This document shows, in pieces, positions 1 through 8,231 of a DNA stretch of 64,000 nt. Positions within the stretch are counted from its first letter, which is position 1, and each line of letters begins with the position of its first letter. The notes beneath the pieces are model-generated. The model was not told the origin of the DNA. It saw nothing but the letters and a program-made list of their open reading frames with translations, and searched no databases. The stretch is from positions 1 to 64,000 of the forward strand of contig NZ_LXVX01000023.1 in the NCBI RefSeq assembly GCF_001650725.1, given 5' to 3'. This DNA comes from Sphingobium sp. TCM1 (lineage in GTDB: Bacteria; Pseudomonadota; Alphaproteobacteria; Sphingomonadales; Sphingomonadaceae). A program made the position numbers and the translations under genes.

Positions 1-118
1 CCTGCAGCCCGGCATCAGGGGCGAGGTGCGCCTTGTGGAGAGAGCTTTTGGCATTGGGCCCTCGGCGCTGACGGAGGCCATGGGCATGCTCAACCACCAT
101 TTCGCAGCAGCCGCCTGA
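1..118 (+). CDS. 3' end of an unidentified gene
   Basis: An open frame enters from the left edge (codons in phase with position 2) and stops with TGA at 116-118, giving about 38 residues ending in NHHFAAAA. The tail is helical in character and ends with an alanine run. It is too short to assign to a family. The next recognisable coding sequence, a resolvase remnant, begins about 45 bases later in another frame. Confidence 0.35.
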   Translation, partial: LQPGIRGEVRLVERAFGIGPSALTEAMGMLNHHFAAAA

Positions 119-161
119 TCGGCGCAGAGCGACAGCCTACCTCTGACTGCCGCCAATCTTT

Positions 162-278
162 GCAACAGAGCCCTGCAAGGAACTCGGGATCGAGCGCGTC
201 ACTCTCTACCGCTATGTCGGTCCCAACGGGGAACTCCGGGATTACGGTCAGCGCGTGCTTGCTGCCAAAACGCGATGA
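162..278 (+). pseudogene. C-terminal remnant of a Tn3-type serine resolvase
   Basis: The frame ending at TGA 276-278 encodes CKELGIERVTLYRYV followed by GPNGELRDYGQRVLAA. This is the helix-turn-helix tail typical of TnpR/Pin-family serine recombinases (the 'LGISRATLYRYL' element). The N-terminal catalytic domain with the active serine is absent, because upstream sequence in this frame does not look like resolvase. It is therefore a fragment left by a rearrangement. Its stop overlaps the start of the acetyltransferase gene in an ATGA arrangement. Confidence 0.7.
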
Positions 279-805
279 TGATGACGGGAGCCCCGATCAA
301 ACTTACCCAAGCGGACGCCGCAGACGTTGCAGACCTGTACAACCGTTGCAGCGACTATTTCCTGTTGCAGGACGGGGCCGCGCCCACGCTGGACGATGCT
401 CGCGAGCTTTTCTCCGATGTGCCGCCCGAAAAGAGCGCCCACAATCAAGCTGTCCTGGGATGGAAGGGGCCTGGCGGCCTATATGCAATCGCGGCCATCC
501 TCCGCGATTATCCGCGTGATGGCACATGGTATCTCGGCTTCATGATCGTAGATGCCGCACAGCGTGGTCGTGGCGTCGGACGCTCAATTTACTCGACGGT
601 CGAAAGCTGGGCCGCTGCGAGAGGTGCCACAGAGATTCGGTTGGCCGTGCTGGAAGCGAATGAAGCGGCAGAGCGATTTTGGCGTTCTCTCGGCTTCATT
701 GAGTATCGGCGCGTTGGGCCAGACACCTTCAAAATGCGTAGCCATCGCCGGATAGAACTGAGCCGTCGCCTTTCTGGCGCGACCGTAGAAGGCAGCAACA
801 AGTAA
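275..805 (+). CDS. GNAT family N-acetyltransferase
   Basis: The 176-residue product has the GNAT fold signature. The acetyl-CoA pyrophosphate loop reads QRGRGVGRSIY at about residues 95-105, after a beta-4 strand (WYLGFMIVD), and motif B follows (LAVLEANEAAERFWRSLGF, about residues 124-142). The substrate is unknown; GNAT enzymes acetylate amines such as antibiotics, polyamines or protein N-termini. Three consecutive ATG codons (275, 278, 281) could serve as start. The first overlaps the stop of the resolvase remnant, so translation may be coupled to a truncated upstream frame. It sits between a resolvase fragment and a complete recombinase, which suggests it travelled as cargo of a Tn3-like element. 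Confidence 0.8.
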   Translation: MMMTGAPIKLTQADAADVADLYNRCSDYFLLQDGAAPTLDDARELFSDVPPEKSAHNQAVLGWKGPGGLYAIAAILRDYPRDGTWYLGFMIVDAAQRGRGVGRSIYSTVESWAAARGATEIRLAVLEANEAAERFWRSLGFIEYRRVGPDTFKMRSHRRIELSRRLSGATVEGSNK

Positions 806-984
806 GATCTCGCGCCGGCTATCTGGGCGAGCTTGGCGTAGGATTCCGCCCCCTCCCGCAAACGCCCCCGTAAAAGGCGGGACGCCGAGGGGAAGGGCGT
901 GCGCGTCGCCCGCTGACGCCCCTTCCAACTGACTTTCCATTCTCTCGCCAAATTCCAGGCGCGCGAACCGTGCAGAGATCGTAT

Positions 985-1014
985 AACGGGGGCAACCGTT
1001 CGGTTATCCCCGTT
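985..1014. promoter_or_regulatory. 30-bp palindrome before the serine recombinase (possible res subsite or operator)
   Basis: Outer arms AACGGGG/CCCCGTT and inner arms AACCG/CGGTT are perfect inverted repeats around a TT centre. The palindrome lies 16 bases upstream of the recombinase start codon at 1031. Serine resolvases bind dyads of about this size next to their own gene, both to recombine and to repress themselves. The remaining gap from 806 to 984 holds nothing else recognisable. Confidence 0.5.
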
Positions 1015-1030
1015 AAATGGATTGTGACAA

Positions 1031-1990
1031 ATGCCCTTGATCGGCTACACCCGTGTTTCGACCGACGAACAGGACACATTCGCGCAGATCGGTGAGTTAC
1101 GGCGCGCAGGCTGTGCAGCCATATTCGAAGACCGGGCCAGCGGCGCTAGCCGCAGCCGTCCCAAGTTGGCCAGCGCGCTCGCTGCGGTAGGGCAGGGGGA
1201 TACCCTCGTCGTTGTGCGGATTGATCGCCTCGCACGATCGTTGTCGCATTTGCTCGATATCGTCGAAGCGCTTCGGGCGAAGGGCGCCTACTTTCGCTCG
1301 ATCAACGATCCAATCGACACGAGCAGCCCACAAGGCATGTTGATGACGCAGATGCTCGGGGCCTTCGCCGAATTCGAACGTGCTCTCATTCGGGAGCGGA
1401 CGCGCGCGGGCCTCAAGGCGGCGGTCGCGCGTGGCGCGAAACCGGGAAATCCGAAAATGCGCGCGCGGGATCCGTCAGCAATTGATGAGCTACGCCACAC
1501 TCTGAAGGAAAAGCATCTCCACGATCTGATAGACGGTCGGCAAGCTTGGCTGCCGCTCGTTGAGCGCCTGCGGCCGCAGTTGCCCTGGGCGTTTGTGTTA
1601 CGGCATATTAGGGCGCTCAGGCCGCCGGTGCGCTCTTTCTCCGAACGCACGTTGGTGAAGGCGTGCCGAGCGCTCGTTGACGCAGGCTACGCAAATCCTG
1701 TGATCTTAGAGACGGCGCCGCGCCTTTCCCCCGATAGCCGGGTTGCTATACTTGTTGCCGACAAGCTTAGAAGCCAGCCAGATGCCACACTGCGCGGTAT
1801 TGCGGCTTGGCTCGGCAAGGATTTGCGGGAGCCAACGCCGCGTGGTGCTCTGAACTGGTCGCCAGAAGCTGTCCGCCGCGTGATCGCTCAAGGGCGGGAG
1901 TTGGGGCTCATTTGTTGCGCCAAACCCAATGTGAAACAGGGATGCTCAGTACGGCGGACTGCGTCGATCAGCCCGGAACGGGAGGAGTGA
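1031..1990 (+). CDS. Serine recombinase (resolvase/invertase family) with long C-terminal extension
   Basis: The 319-residue protein opens with the resolvase catalytic motif YTRVSTDEQ, placing the nucleophilic serine at residue 10. It continues with the conserved core VVRIDRLARSLSHL and the GAFAEFERALIRERTRAGL segment of helix E, so the catalytic domain (about 1-140) is intact. Small resolvases such as Tn3 TnpR are about 185 residues; here about 170 further residues follow, including what may be winged-helix repeats (RTLVKACRALVDAGY, LRGIAAWLGKDL, WSPEAVRRVI). Long-tailed resolvases of this type accompany large Tn3-like and Tn5053-like transposons, where they resolve cointegrates at a nearby res site. 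The palindrome at 985-1014 is the obvious candidate site. No partner transposase lies adjacent. Confidence 0.85.
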   Translation: MPLIGYTRVSTDEQDTFAQIGELRRAGCAAIFEDRASGASRSRPKLASALAAVGQGDTLVVVRIDRLARSLSHLLDIVEALRAKGAYFRSINDPIDTSSPQGMLMTQMLGAFAEFERALIRERTRAGLKAAVARGAKPGNPKMRARDPSAIDELRHTLKEKHLHDLIDGRQAWLPLVERLRPQLPWAFVLRHIRALRPPVRSFSERTLVKACRALVDAGYANPVILETAPRLSPDSRVAILVADKLRSQPDATLRGIAAWLGKDLREPTPRGALNWSPEAVRRVIAQGRELGLICCAKPNVKQGCSVRRTASISPEREE

Positions 1991-2124
1991 GCCTTCATGC
2001 CCACTTCAAGGAATCACCAAGAGGCGAGGCCTGATAATCGGCAGTCTCAGCAAGACTTTAACATTGTGGAATAAATGATGTGGGAGGACTCGACTCTTCT
2101 GAGCGCTGCCGCAACAAAGAACAT

Positions 2125-2901
2125 ATGCAGCCGCTATTTCATGTCTACATCGATGAGGCGGGCGACCCCGGAGTAAAGCCGAAGGCAACCGATGAGCCAC
2201 ATTGGTCTGATTGGTTCGTCTTGTCCGCGGTTGTGGTAGGAGCCGAGAACGACGCCGACACCGTTGAATGGATCAAGGACATGAACCGTGCGATCCGTCG
2301 TAACGGCCCTTCGGACATTCATTATCGTAAGTTCAGCGATGCCAATCGTCGGCATGTGTGCAGGGTGCTTGCAAGCAAGCCAGTTCGCCTCTTCATTGTC
2401 GCATCTCATAAAGATACGATGCGCCGGCACCGAAGTCAGCGATTAGGTAAATCTAATGACAAGCAGTTCTATAACTGGTGCCTCAGGCTTCTCCTCGAAC
2501 GCGTAACGGAATGGTGCGCAAGGCGTGGCCGAAAGATGGGTGCAGGAGTCTTTCCGGCGCGATTGGTGTTTTCACACCGCGGTGGCCATGACTACGGCGA
2601 ATTGAGGGGGTATCTGCGGAGAATCATTGCGCAATCGCTGACGGGCAATCTGACGCTCGACAGAAAGGGCATTACACCAGACGTCATTTTCGATGACCTG
2701 ATAGAGGTTGTTCCGCACGACAATCTGGCCGGCTTGCAATTGGCCGACGTGGCGGCGAGTGCGTTCTGGCAAGCCGCCTGTTCAACGTCTCGTCGACATG
2801 ATCTTACGCCAGCATCAGACCTGATTTGCCGGCTTGCCAGAAAGGGCCAACGCAAGCGCCCCGACGGGTTTGGCATGATGCTTTTACCGCTACCCCACTA
2901 A
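2125..2901 (+). CDS. DUF3800 domain-containing protein
   Basis: The 258-residue product carries the two hallmarks of DUF3800: an N-terminal FHVYIDEAGDPG (residues 5-16), giving an acidic Asp-Glu-x-Gly-Asp cluster, and a late NLAGLQLADVAASAFW motif with a second Asp. The family is predicted to have an RNase H-like fold and is common in mobile and defence-associated DNA; no reaction is firmly established. The frame is open from 2080, but the ATG at 2125 directly precedes the conserved YIDEAGD strand and is preferred. It lies 130 bases after the recombinase gene on the same strand and its codon use is less GC-biased than the arsenic genes that follow, consistent with separate acquisition. Confidence 0.75.
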   Translation: MQPLFHVYIDEAGDPGVKPKATDEPHWSDWFVLSAVVVGAENDADTVEWIKDMNRAIRRNGPSDIHYRKFSDANRRHVCRVLASKPVRLFIVASHKDTMRRHRSQRLGKSNDKQFYNWCLRLLLERVTEWCARRGRKMGAGVFPARLVFSHRGGHDYGELRGYLRRIIAQSLTGNLTLDRKGITPDVIFDDLIEVVPHDNLAGLQLADVAASAFWQAACSTSRRHDLTPASDLICRLARKGQRKRPDGFGMMLLPLPH

Positions 2902-3286
2902 GGCGACATCCCGGTGGCAGACAGGTCAATATTCGAACGTTGCGGCTATAAGTTCAGAAAAATGTGACGGGCCTCGGCCTCTTATTCTCGCTGGGCGGAT
3001 AGGTCATCATCCTATGGATGGCCGTCCCAGTAGCTGCCTCCCAGCAAAGCTGTTCGTGCAAAAGGTAGATCCGACGTATCCCGTCTCTGCATAGATGCAG
3101 TGACCGGCGCCATAATTCAACAATATAGTTCAATGGTCCGGTTCGGTTCGTCGGGTTTTCAAAACAGATTGACTCTTTTACTGTGCGTCGTTGATCTAAT
3201 TTCCCATCATCCTGATTTTGGTTGGTTGCATCGGATAATCACGATGCTTCATTGACGTCGCGATATCCATCGGCTAAATCCGATAC
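2902..3286. other. Intergenic region before the arsenic operon
   Basis: No open frame with coding character was found in these 385 bases. The stretch is relatively AT-rich after about 3100. It contains no recognisable terminal inverted repeat of the adjacent tni-type transposon. The only clear element is the short dyad at its right edge, described separately. Confidence 0.5.
3269..3284. promoter_or_regulatory. Candidate ArsR operator
   Basis: The sequence ATCGGCTAAATCCGAT is a perfect 5-bp inverted repeat with a 6-base spacer, ending 2 bases before the arsR start codon. ArsR repressors bind short dyads overlapping their own promoter. No Shine-Dalgarno sequence precedes arsR, so the first gene may be translated from a very short leader. 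Assignment is by position and symmetry only. Confidence 0.35.
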
Positions 3287-3616
3287 ATGGAAACCGATGA
3301 CGCTCTCTCCATTCTTTCTGCGCTCTCGCATCCCACACGGCTTGATGCGTTTCGCGTCCTGATACGACATGAGCCTGATGGCCTGTCGACCGGCAAATTG
3401 GTTGAAGCGTCGGGGCTGACCCAGAGCACGTTCTCGACGCATCTGGCCGTGATGGCGAAGGCAGGGCTGGTGCTTTCAGAGAAGCGTGGCCGCCAACAGA
3501 TCCAGCGTGCCAACCTCGCCGTGCTGCGAGGACTGATGGTCTACCTGGCCAAGGATTGCTGCCAGGGGCGCGCCGAACTGTGCGAGCCGCTTCTGGCCGA
3601 ACTCACCTGCTGCTGA
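3287..3616 (+). CDS. arsR: ArsR/SmtB family arsenic-responsive repressor
   Basis: The 109-residue winged-helix protein has the ArsR core: ILSALSHPTRLDAFRVLIRHEPDGLS at residues 8-33, then the recognition helix GLTQSTFSTHLAVMAKAGLV. A pair CC in the second half (KDCCQGRAELCE) and a terminal TCC provide thiols for binding trivalent arsenic. The canonical CVC motif of the R773 type in the recognition helix is absent, so this belongs to an ArsR class that senses through cysteines elsewhere. It is the first gene of arsRCBH, 10 bases before arsC. It should repress the operon until arsenite binds. Confidence 0.85.
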   Translation: METDDALSILSALSHPTRLDAFRVLIRHEPDGLSTGKLVEASGLTQSTFSTHLAVMAKAGLVLSEKRGRQQIQRANLAVLRGLMVYLAKDCCQGRAELCEPLLAELTCC

Positions 3617-3626
3617 AGAGGCAACA

Positions 3627-4052
3627 ATGACCGATATTGTGATCTATCATAACCCGCTTTGCGGGACCTCTCGTAATGCCCTGGCCATGATCCGCAATGC
3701 GGGCATTGAACCGCACGTAATCGAATATCTCAAGACGCCGCCCACACGCGCCTTGCTGGTCGAACTGATCGACCGCGCCGGAATGGCCCCGCGCGATCTC
3801 TTGCGCGAGAAGGGCACCCCCTATGCAGAGCTGGGCTTGAACGACACGTCGCTGTCGGACGACGCGCTGGTGGACGCGATGATGGCGCATCCGATCCTCA
3901 TCAACCGCCCCCTCGTTGTGTCACCGCTCGGTGTCAAACTCTGCCGTCCTTCCGAAGCGGTGCTTGATCTGCTGCCGACAGGCCAGCTCGGCGCATTCGC
4001 GAAAGAAGATGGCGAACAGGTCGTGGACGCCTCGGGCCAGCGTATCGCCTGA
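3627..4052 (+). CDS. arsC: Arsenate reductase, glutaredoxin-coupled type
   Basis: The 141-residue enzyme reduces arsenate to arsenite using glutaredoxin and glutathione. The N-terminus [14 protein letters not shown] places the catalytic cysteine at residue 12. Downstream, [15 protein letters not shown] and KLCRPSEAV match the conserved region with the arginines that bind oxyanion in the plasmid R773 ArsC family. Length is normal for that family. Its stop codon overlaps the arsB start (ATGA-type overlap at 4050-4054), so reductase and export pump are translationally coupled. Confidence 0.95.
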   Translation: MTDIVIYHNPLCGTSRNALAMIRNAGIEPHVIEYLKTPPTRALLVELIDRAGMAPRDLLREKGTPYAELGLNDTSLSDDALVDAMMAHPILINRPLVVSPLGVKLCRPSEAVLDLLPTGQLGAFAKEDGEQVVDASGQRIA

Positions 4053-5338
4053 TGCTGCCAGCAATTCTGATCTTCATCGCGACGATCGCGCTCGTCATCT
4101 GGCAACCCAAGGGCCTCGGCATTGGGTGGAGCGCCATGGGCGGGGCGGTCGTGGCGCTGCTCGCGGGCGTTGTATCGCTCTCCGACGTGCCCGTGGTCTG
4201 GGGCATTGTCTGGAACGCGACGGGCGCTTTCGTCGCGATCATCGTCATCAGCCTGCTGCTGGACGAGGCCGGATTCTTCGAATGGGCTGCGCTCCATGTC
4301 GCGCGCTGGGGCAAGGGCAATGGCCGCCTCCTGTTTGCCCTGGTCGTGCTGCTCGGCGCGGCGGTATCGTCCCTGTTCGCCAATGATGGCGCGGCCTTGA
4401 TCCTGACCCCTATCGTTATCGCGATGCTGCGCGCGCTAGGTTATGGCGACAAGGCGACGCTGGCGTTCGTAATGGCGGCGGGCTTCATCGCGGACACCGC
4501 CAGTCTGCCGCTTGTCGTCTCGAACCTCGTCAACATTGTGTCGGCCGACTTCTTCAAGCTCGGTTTCGGCGAATATGCCAGCGTGATGGTGCCAGTGGAT
4601 CTGGCAGCGATCGCCGCCACGCTTGGCGCGCTGATGCTGTTCTTCCGTCGTGACATACCGGCAAACTATGATGTCGCCGCGCTGCATGCGCCGCGGGCGG
4701 CAATCCGGGACGCCGCGACCTTCCGCGCAGGTTGGGTCGTCCTCGTGCTTCTTCTCGTCGGCTTCTTCCTGCTCGATCCGCTGGGCGTGCCGGTCAGCGC
4801 GGTTGCCGCTGCCGGCGCAATTCTGCTGCTCGCAATCGCGGCGAGGGGGCATGTGATCGAAACCCGCAAGGTGCTGCGCGGCGCGCCGTGGCAGGTCGTC
4901 ATCTTCTCGCTTGGCATGTATCTCGTGGTCTATGGCCTGCGAAATGCAGGACTGACCGACCACCTGGCCGCGCTGCTCGATCGTACCGCGCAAGGCGGGG
5001 TGTGGGGTGCCGCGCTGGGGGCCGGCGTGATCGCTGCCGTCCTGTCATCCGTCATGAACAACATGCCGACGGTACTGGTGGGCGCGCTGTCGATCGACGC
5101 CACGCACGCCACCGGGGCGGTGAAGGAAGCGATGATCTACGCCAATGTGATCGGCTGCGATCTTGGCCCCAAGATCACGCCCATCGGCTCGCTCGCCACC
5201 CTGCTGTGGCTTCATGTCCTGGGCCAGAAAAACATCAAGATCGGGTGGGGCTATTACTTCCGCGTGGGCGCGACGCTCACCGTTCCCATCCTGCTCATCA
5301 CCCTTGCGGCGCTCGCGCTGCGTATTGGAATTGCCTGA
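4052..5338 (+). CDS. arsB: Arsenite efflux permease ArsB
   Basis: The 428-residue inner-membrane protein has about 12 hydrophobic segments and belongs to the ArsB/NhaD ion-transporter superfamily. Diagnostic ArsB stretches include [45 protein letters not shown] and [19 protein letters not shown]. It expels arsenite produced by ArsC; no ArsA ATPase gene is present, so it would work as a secondary pump driven by membrane potential. The start overlaps the arsC stop and its own stop overlaps the arsH start (TGATG), giving a tightly packed operon. The product is full length. Confidence 0.95.
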   Translation: MLPAILIFIATIALVIWQPKGLGIGWSAMGGAVVALLAGVVSLSDVPVVWGIVWNATGAFVAIIVISLLLDEAGFFEWAALHVARWGKGNGRLLFALVVLLGAAVSSLFANDGAALILTPIVIAMLRALGYGDKATLAFVMAAGFIADTASLPLVVSNLVNIVSADFFKLGFGEYASVMVPVDLAAIAATLGALMLFFRRDIPANYDVAALHAPRAAIRDAATFRAGWVVLVLLLVGFFLLDPLGVPVSAVAAAGAILLLAIAARGHVIETRKVLRGAPWQVVIFSLGMYLVVYGLRNAGLTDHLAALLDRTAQGGVWGAALGAGVIAAVLSSVMNNMPTVLVGALSIDATHATGAVKEAMIYANVIGCDLGPKITPIGSLATLLWLHVLGQKNIKIGWGYYFRVGATLTVPILLITLAALALRIGIA

Positions 5339-6081
5339 TGCCTATCCGCGACCTTCCCGATCCCGACACGCTACCCGCGCTTGATCCGGCCTTTATCCAC
5401 CACCGGCCAGCGGCAGGGTTGGGGGCGCTCGATCCCGCACCGCGCATTCTGCTGCTCTATGGCAGCCTGCGCGAACGGTCTTTCTCCCGTCTCGCGGTCG
5501 AGGAATCCGCACGGCTTTTGCGCCTGTTCGGCGCGGAAACCCGGATTTTCGATCCATCGACGCTGCCGCTGCCCGACCAGATAGCGGGTGACGATCATCC
5601 CGCCGTTCACGAACTTCGCGAACTGGCGCTGTGGTCCGAGGGCCAGGTGTGGTGCAGCCCGGAGCGGCACGGTCAGATCACCGGCATCATGAAGGCGCAG
5701 ATCGATCATCTGCCGTTGGAAATGAAGGGAATGCGCCCAACGCAGGGGCGCACGCTTGCGGTCATGCAGGTATCTGGCGGCTCGCAGTCGTTCAACGCCG
5801 TGAACACGCTTCGCCTGCTGGGCCGCTGGATGCGAATGTTCACCATTCCCAACCAGTCATCCGTGGCGATGGCCTACAAGGAGTTTGACGAAGCAGGCCG
5901 CATGAAGCCGTCGAGCTATTATGACCGCATCGTCGATGTGATGGAGGAGCTGGTGCGCTTCACTGTCCTGATGCGTCCGCACGCCGGTCAGCTCGTTGAT
6001 CGCTACTCAGAACGCAAGCAGCTTGGGGTGCCGGTTGATCCGGCAACTGATCATTCCGCGATCGCGATCTCGGGTCGTTAG
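5338..6081 (+). CDS. arsH: ArsH, NADPH-dependent FMN reductase of arsenic resistance
   Basis: The 247-residue flavoprotein has the NADPH-dependent FMN reductase fold. The flavin loop [20 protein letters not shown] lies at about 37-56, followed by the ArsH-specific [18 protein letters not shown] and [18 protein letters not shown]. ArsH proteins oxidise trivalent methylated or aromatic arsenicals to less toxic pentavalent forms. The reading frame stays open far upstream, but the ATG at 5338 overlapping the arsB stop is the only start giving an ArsH of normal length. It ends the ars operon; 111 bases separate it from the convergent tniQ gene. Confidence 0.93.
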   Translation: MPIRDLPDPDTLPALDPAFIHHRPAAGLGALDPAPRILLLYGSLRERSFSRLAVEESARLLRLFGAETRIFDPSTLPLPDQIAGDDHPAVHELRELALWSEGQVWCSPERHGQITGIMKAQIDHLPLEMKGMRPTQGRTLAVMQVSGGSQSFNAVNTLRLLGRWMRMFTIPNQSSVAMAYKEFDEAGRMKPSSYYDRIVDVMEELVRFTVLMRPHAGQLVDRYSERKQLGVPVDPATDHSAIAISGR

Positions 6082-6192
6082 CGGAAGCTGCCAAGATAGG
6101 TAGGGGACGAGCCCAGAGTGAAAACGACCCAATCGCTCGCCCTTGCCTTCAGGACCGACCGCCGGAGTTCGCGGCGGGGTTGCCAAGGTTGT

Positions 6193-7311
6193 TCAGCGGC
6201 GCAGCGACCAGATCGCCGCCAGTTTGGAAACTTTGCGCTTTTGATCCAACGCTCGGCGAGCGCCGTTCAGCCGGCTGATGAAGCTTGGCGACCATCGATC
6301 AGCTGCCGAGATGTGTATTTCGATGGCGGCTCGCTCGACGGTTGAAACGAATTCCTCGATCGATGGCCGACTTTCTGGCCCGTAGAGGGTGCGTCCGGTC
6401 GTCGGATCGGGATCCAGAATTGCACAGATTGCCCCTAGAAGGCTCCGGCGTTTTCGAATGCTGCCGGTTGCGAGAGGATGAAGTCCGTCGCTTTCGTAGA
6501 AGTCCTGCGGAAGGTAGCCCGGGGTAATGGCAGGGCAGCTGAAGGCGTTCAGCGGGATGTTGGTTCGCGTGTACCCCCAGTAATTTCGACAGAGAATTCC
6601 GGCAATGTCATCCACCTCATTCAGGAGCTGCGCGCCGGAGGTGAAGTTGAAACGAAACTGATCTGGTGTTCGACCGGACAGTGCTGCCAGGATTTCGGCT
6701 TCGAGAGCAATCACCCGGTCCCAGGCGTCTAGCATAGATGATGGGGCATCGAGGGCGGCGCGCATAGACCGCTCGAGCGGTCGCCAGCACTCACCACAAA
6801 CGAGGCGCACGCAGTTCGTTGCGGTGCGGATGACTGTCCAGTTGTAGGCGCCACAGATGTTGCACCGCTCTTCTAACGGCCATCGATGTTTGTGGCAGAA
6901 GGTTTGCGGCGCGAGGGCCCAGCATTGTCTGAAGTATGCTGGCCTTGCATTGGCCAGGTCTTCAGCCAGACAACGGTTGCACCAGGCAACGCGCACGCAG
7001 GGGATAACCGAAGAGGTTGCTAGGCCGATTCCCGTTGGGGGATAGAGCCAGGCGACGAATTCTTTCCGCATCGCCTTGTATCGACGACGAAGGGCGTTTC
7101 CGGCCAACTGCCTAGTCTCAACTTTGAACGCTGCCGATGCCCATGCAAGCCATGCAACCGAAGGACAGTAATCCGGGTTGTGTTGACGCCAGGATCGACG
7201 AAATAGACGGGGCCCGTCAGACGATCTGACGATAGTTGGTCGCCCCTTCGTTCTGCGTTCACTCCAGGAACTGAGGAGCTCGTCTGGAAAAGGGAGCGGG
7301 TGCGCTATCAT
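6193..7311 (-). CDS. tniQ: TniQ family transposition/target-selection protein
   Basis: The 372-residue product begins MIAHPLPFPDELLSSW, the TniQ N-terminal signature. It carries zinc-finger-like cysteines in WCNRCLAEDLANARPAYFRQCW, CHKHRWPLEERCNICG and RLVCGECWRPL (about residues 115-185). TniQ/TnsD proteins guide target choice or assemble the transpososome. The ATG at 7311 overlaps the tniB stop in an ATGA arrangement and is preferred over the ATG at 7323. It is the last gene of tniA-tniB-tniQ, in the usual order. The length fits Tn5053-type TniQ. Confidence 0.85.
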   Translation of the reverse strand: MIAHPLPFPDELLSSWSERRTKGRPTIVRSSDGPRLFRRSWRQHNPDYCPSVAWLAWASAAFKVETRQLAGNALRRRYKAMRKEFVAWLYPPTGIGLATSSVIPCVRVAWCNRCLAEDLANARPAYFRQCWALAPQTFCHKHRWPLEERCNICGAYNWTVIRTATNCVRLVCGECWRPLERSMRAALDAPSSMLDAWDRVIALEAEILAALSGRTPDQFRFNFTSGAQLLNEVDDIAGILCRNYWGYTRTNIPLNAFSCPAITPGYLPQDFYESDGLHPLATGSIRKRRSLLGAICAILDPDPTTGRTLYGPESRPSIEEFVSTVERAAIEIHISAADRWSPSFISRLNGARRALDQKRKVSKLAAIWSLRR

Positions 7312-8231
7312 GGCCGTCGGCACCGGGCGGCTCTCCTGCCTCCGGCAGTGACCTGCATGGAAACCAGGGGAAGTAGCAATTGCTCATCGTCGAAACTGTC
7401 GGCATCGATCATCTCGCGGCCGCTACGGATAGCTGCGATGGCAACCGCTTCCATCAATCGAAAAATTCGGCCCGTGACCCCATCGGTAAGCGCAAGGACT
7501 CGTCGACGCACCTGGTCATCGTCGAGGTGGGAAGGACGCCTCAGGGGAAGCAATCCAGCGAAGCTGGCCAACAACTGGCGCAATGCATGATCGTTGCGCC
7601 AGGCGATCAATTCCAGGGCGCCAAACCGATCTGCAAGGTTCGGGTCAGTGAGCACGGCGATCCGTGCGTCTTCCGTGCCCGCGCAGACAATGGGAATTCT
7701 AAGATCGTTGGTGAGGAAGCGGATGGTGTTGAGAAAGATGCGTTGCTGCCTCGGCGTCCCGGCGAGCATCTTGTCGACCTCGTCCAGCACGAGAATGCGG
7801 GCGCCGAATTCCGCGAGGGTGCGTCTCGCCAGAGCGCGCAGTGTGCGAAGTGATAGATGGCCGAACTCGGCGTAGTTCATGGCCAGCATGAGCTCGGTAT
7901 AAAACTCCTCCTCGGTTGGCTCTGGCGGCATCTGAACTGAAACGACCGGCATGACGGTGATGCCAGCCCGTTCGTCGAACGCGGGGGCATGAAGTTCCGA
8001 GAAGCGGCTGAGGATTTCGCTTTTGCCCATGCCGGTTGATCCGAACAGGAGCAGGCATGGCATGCGTCCGCGCTTGGGATAGGCCAGAAGATCTTCGAGC
8101 TGGCTCAACGCCGCCTCTGATTGCGGAAGGCCCATCCAACGGTCACGGCGTAGCCAATCGATCCTGGTTTCGTCGGGATAGTCCGCCTGGTCGCGATAGG
8201 CCGGAAACAGATGTTGGTTGAGAACAGTCAT
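7308..8231 (-). CDS. tniB: TniB AAA+ ATPase, transposition regulator
   Basis: The 307-residue ATPase has a Walker A loop LLFGSTGMGKSEIL (about residues 61-74) and a Walker B strand ARILVLDEVDKML (about 143-155). These place it in the TniB/TnsC/MuB-like AAA family that captures target DNA and activates the transposase. The sensor-type arginines and the C-terminal DGVTGRIFRLMEAVAIAAI segment are typical of TniB. Its start overlaps the tniA stop by four bases and its end overlaps tniQ, so the three proteins are made as a coupled set. Confidence 0.9.
   Translation of the reverse strand: MTVLNQHLFPAYRDQADYPDETRIDWLRRDRWMGLPQSEAALSQLEDLLAYPKRGRMPCLLLFGSTGMGKSEILSRFSELHAPAFDERAGITVMPVVSVQMPPEPTEEEFYTELMLAMNYAEFGHLSLRTLRALARRTLAEFGARILVLDEVDKMLAGTPRQQRIFLNTIRFLTNDLRIPIVCAGTEDARIAVLTDPNLADRFGALELIAWRNDHALRQLLASFAGLLPLRRPSHLDDDQVRRRVLALTDGVTGRIFRLMEAVAIAAIRSGREMIDADSFDDEQLLLPLVSMQVTAGGRRAARCRRP

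Noticed and set aside
2880..2925. Similarity between GACATCCCGGTGG here and GACATGCATCCCGG near 10036 as matching transposon ends
   Set aside because: The similarity is short, needs a gap and is in direct rather than inverted orientation.
4732..5337. In-frame extension of arsH by about 200 codons into arsB
   Set aside because: The extension overlaps conserved ArsB coding sequence in another frame and is arginine-rich; the ATG at 5338 gives a normal ArsH.
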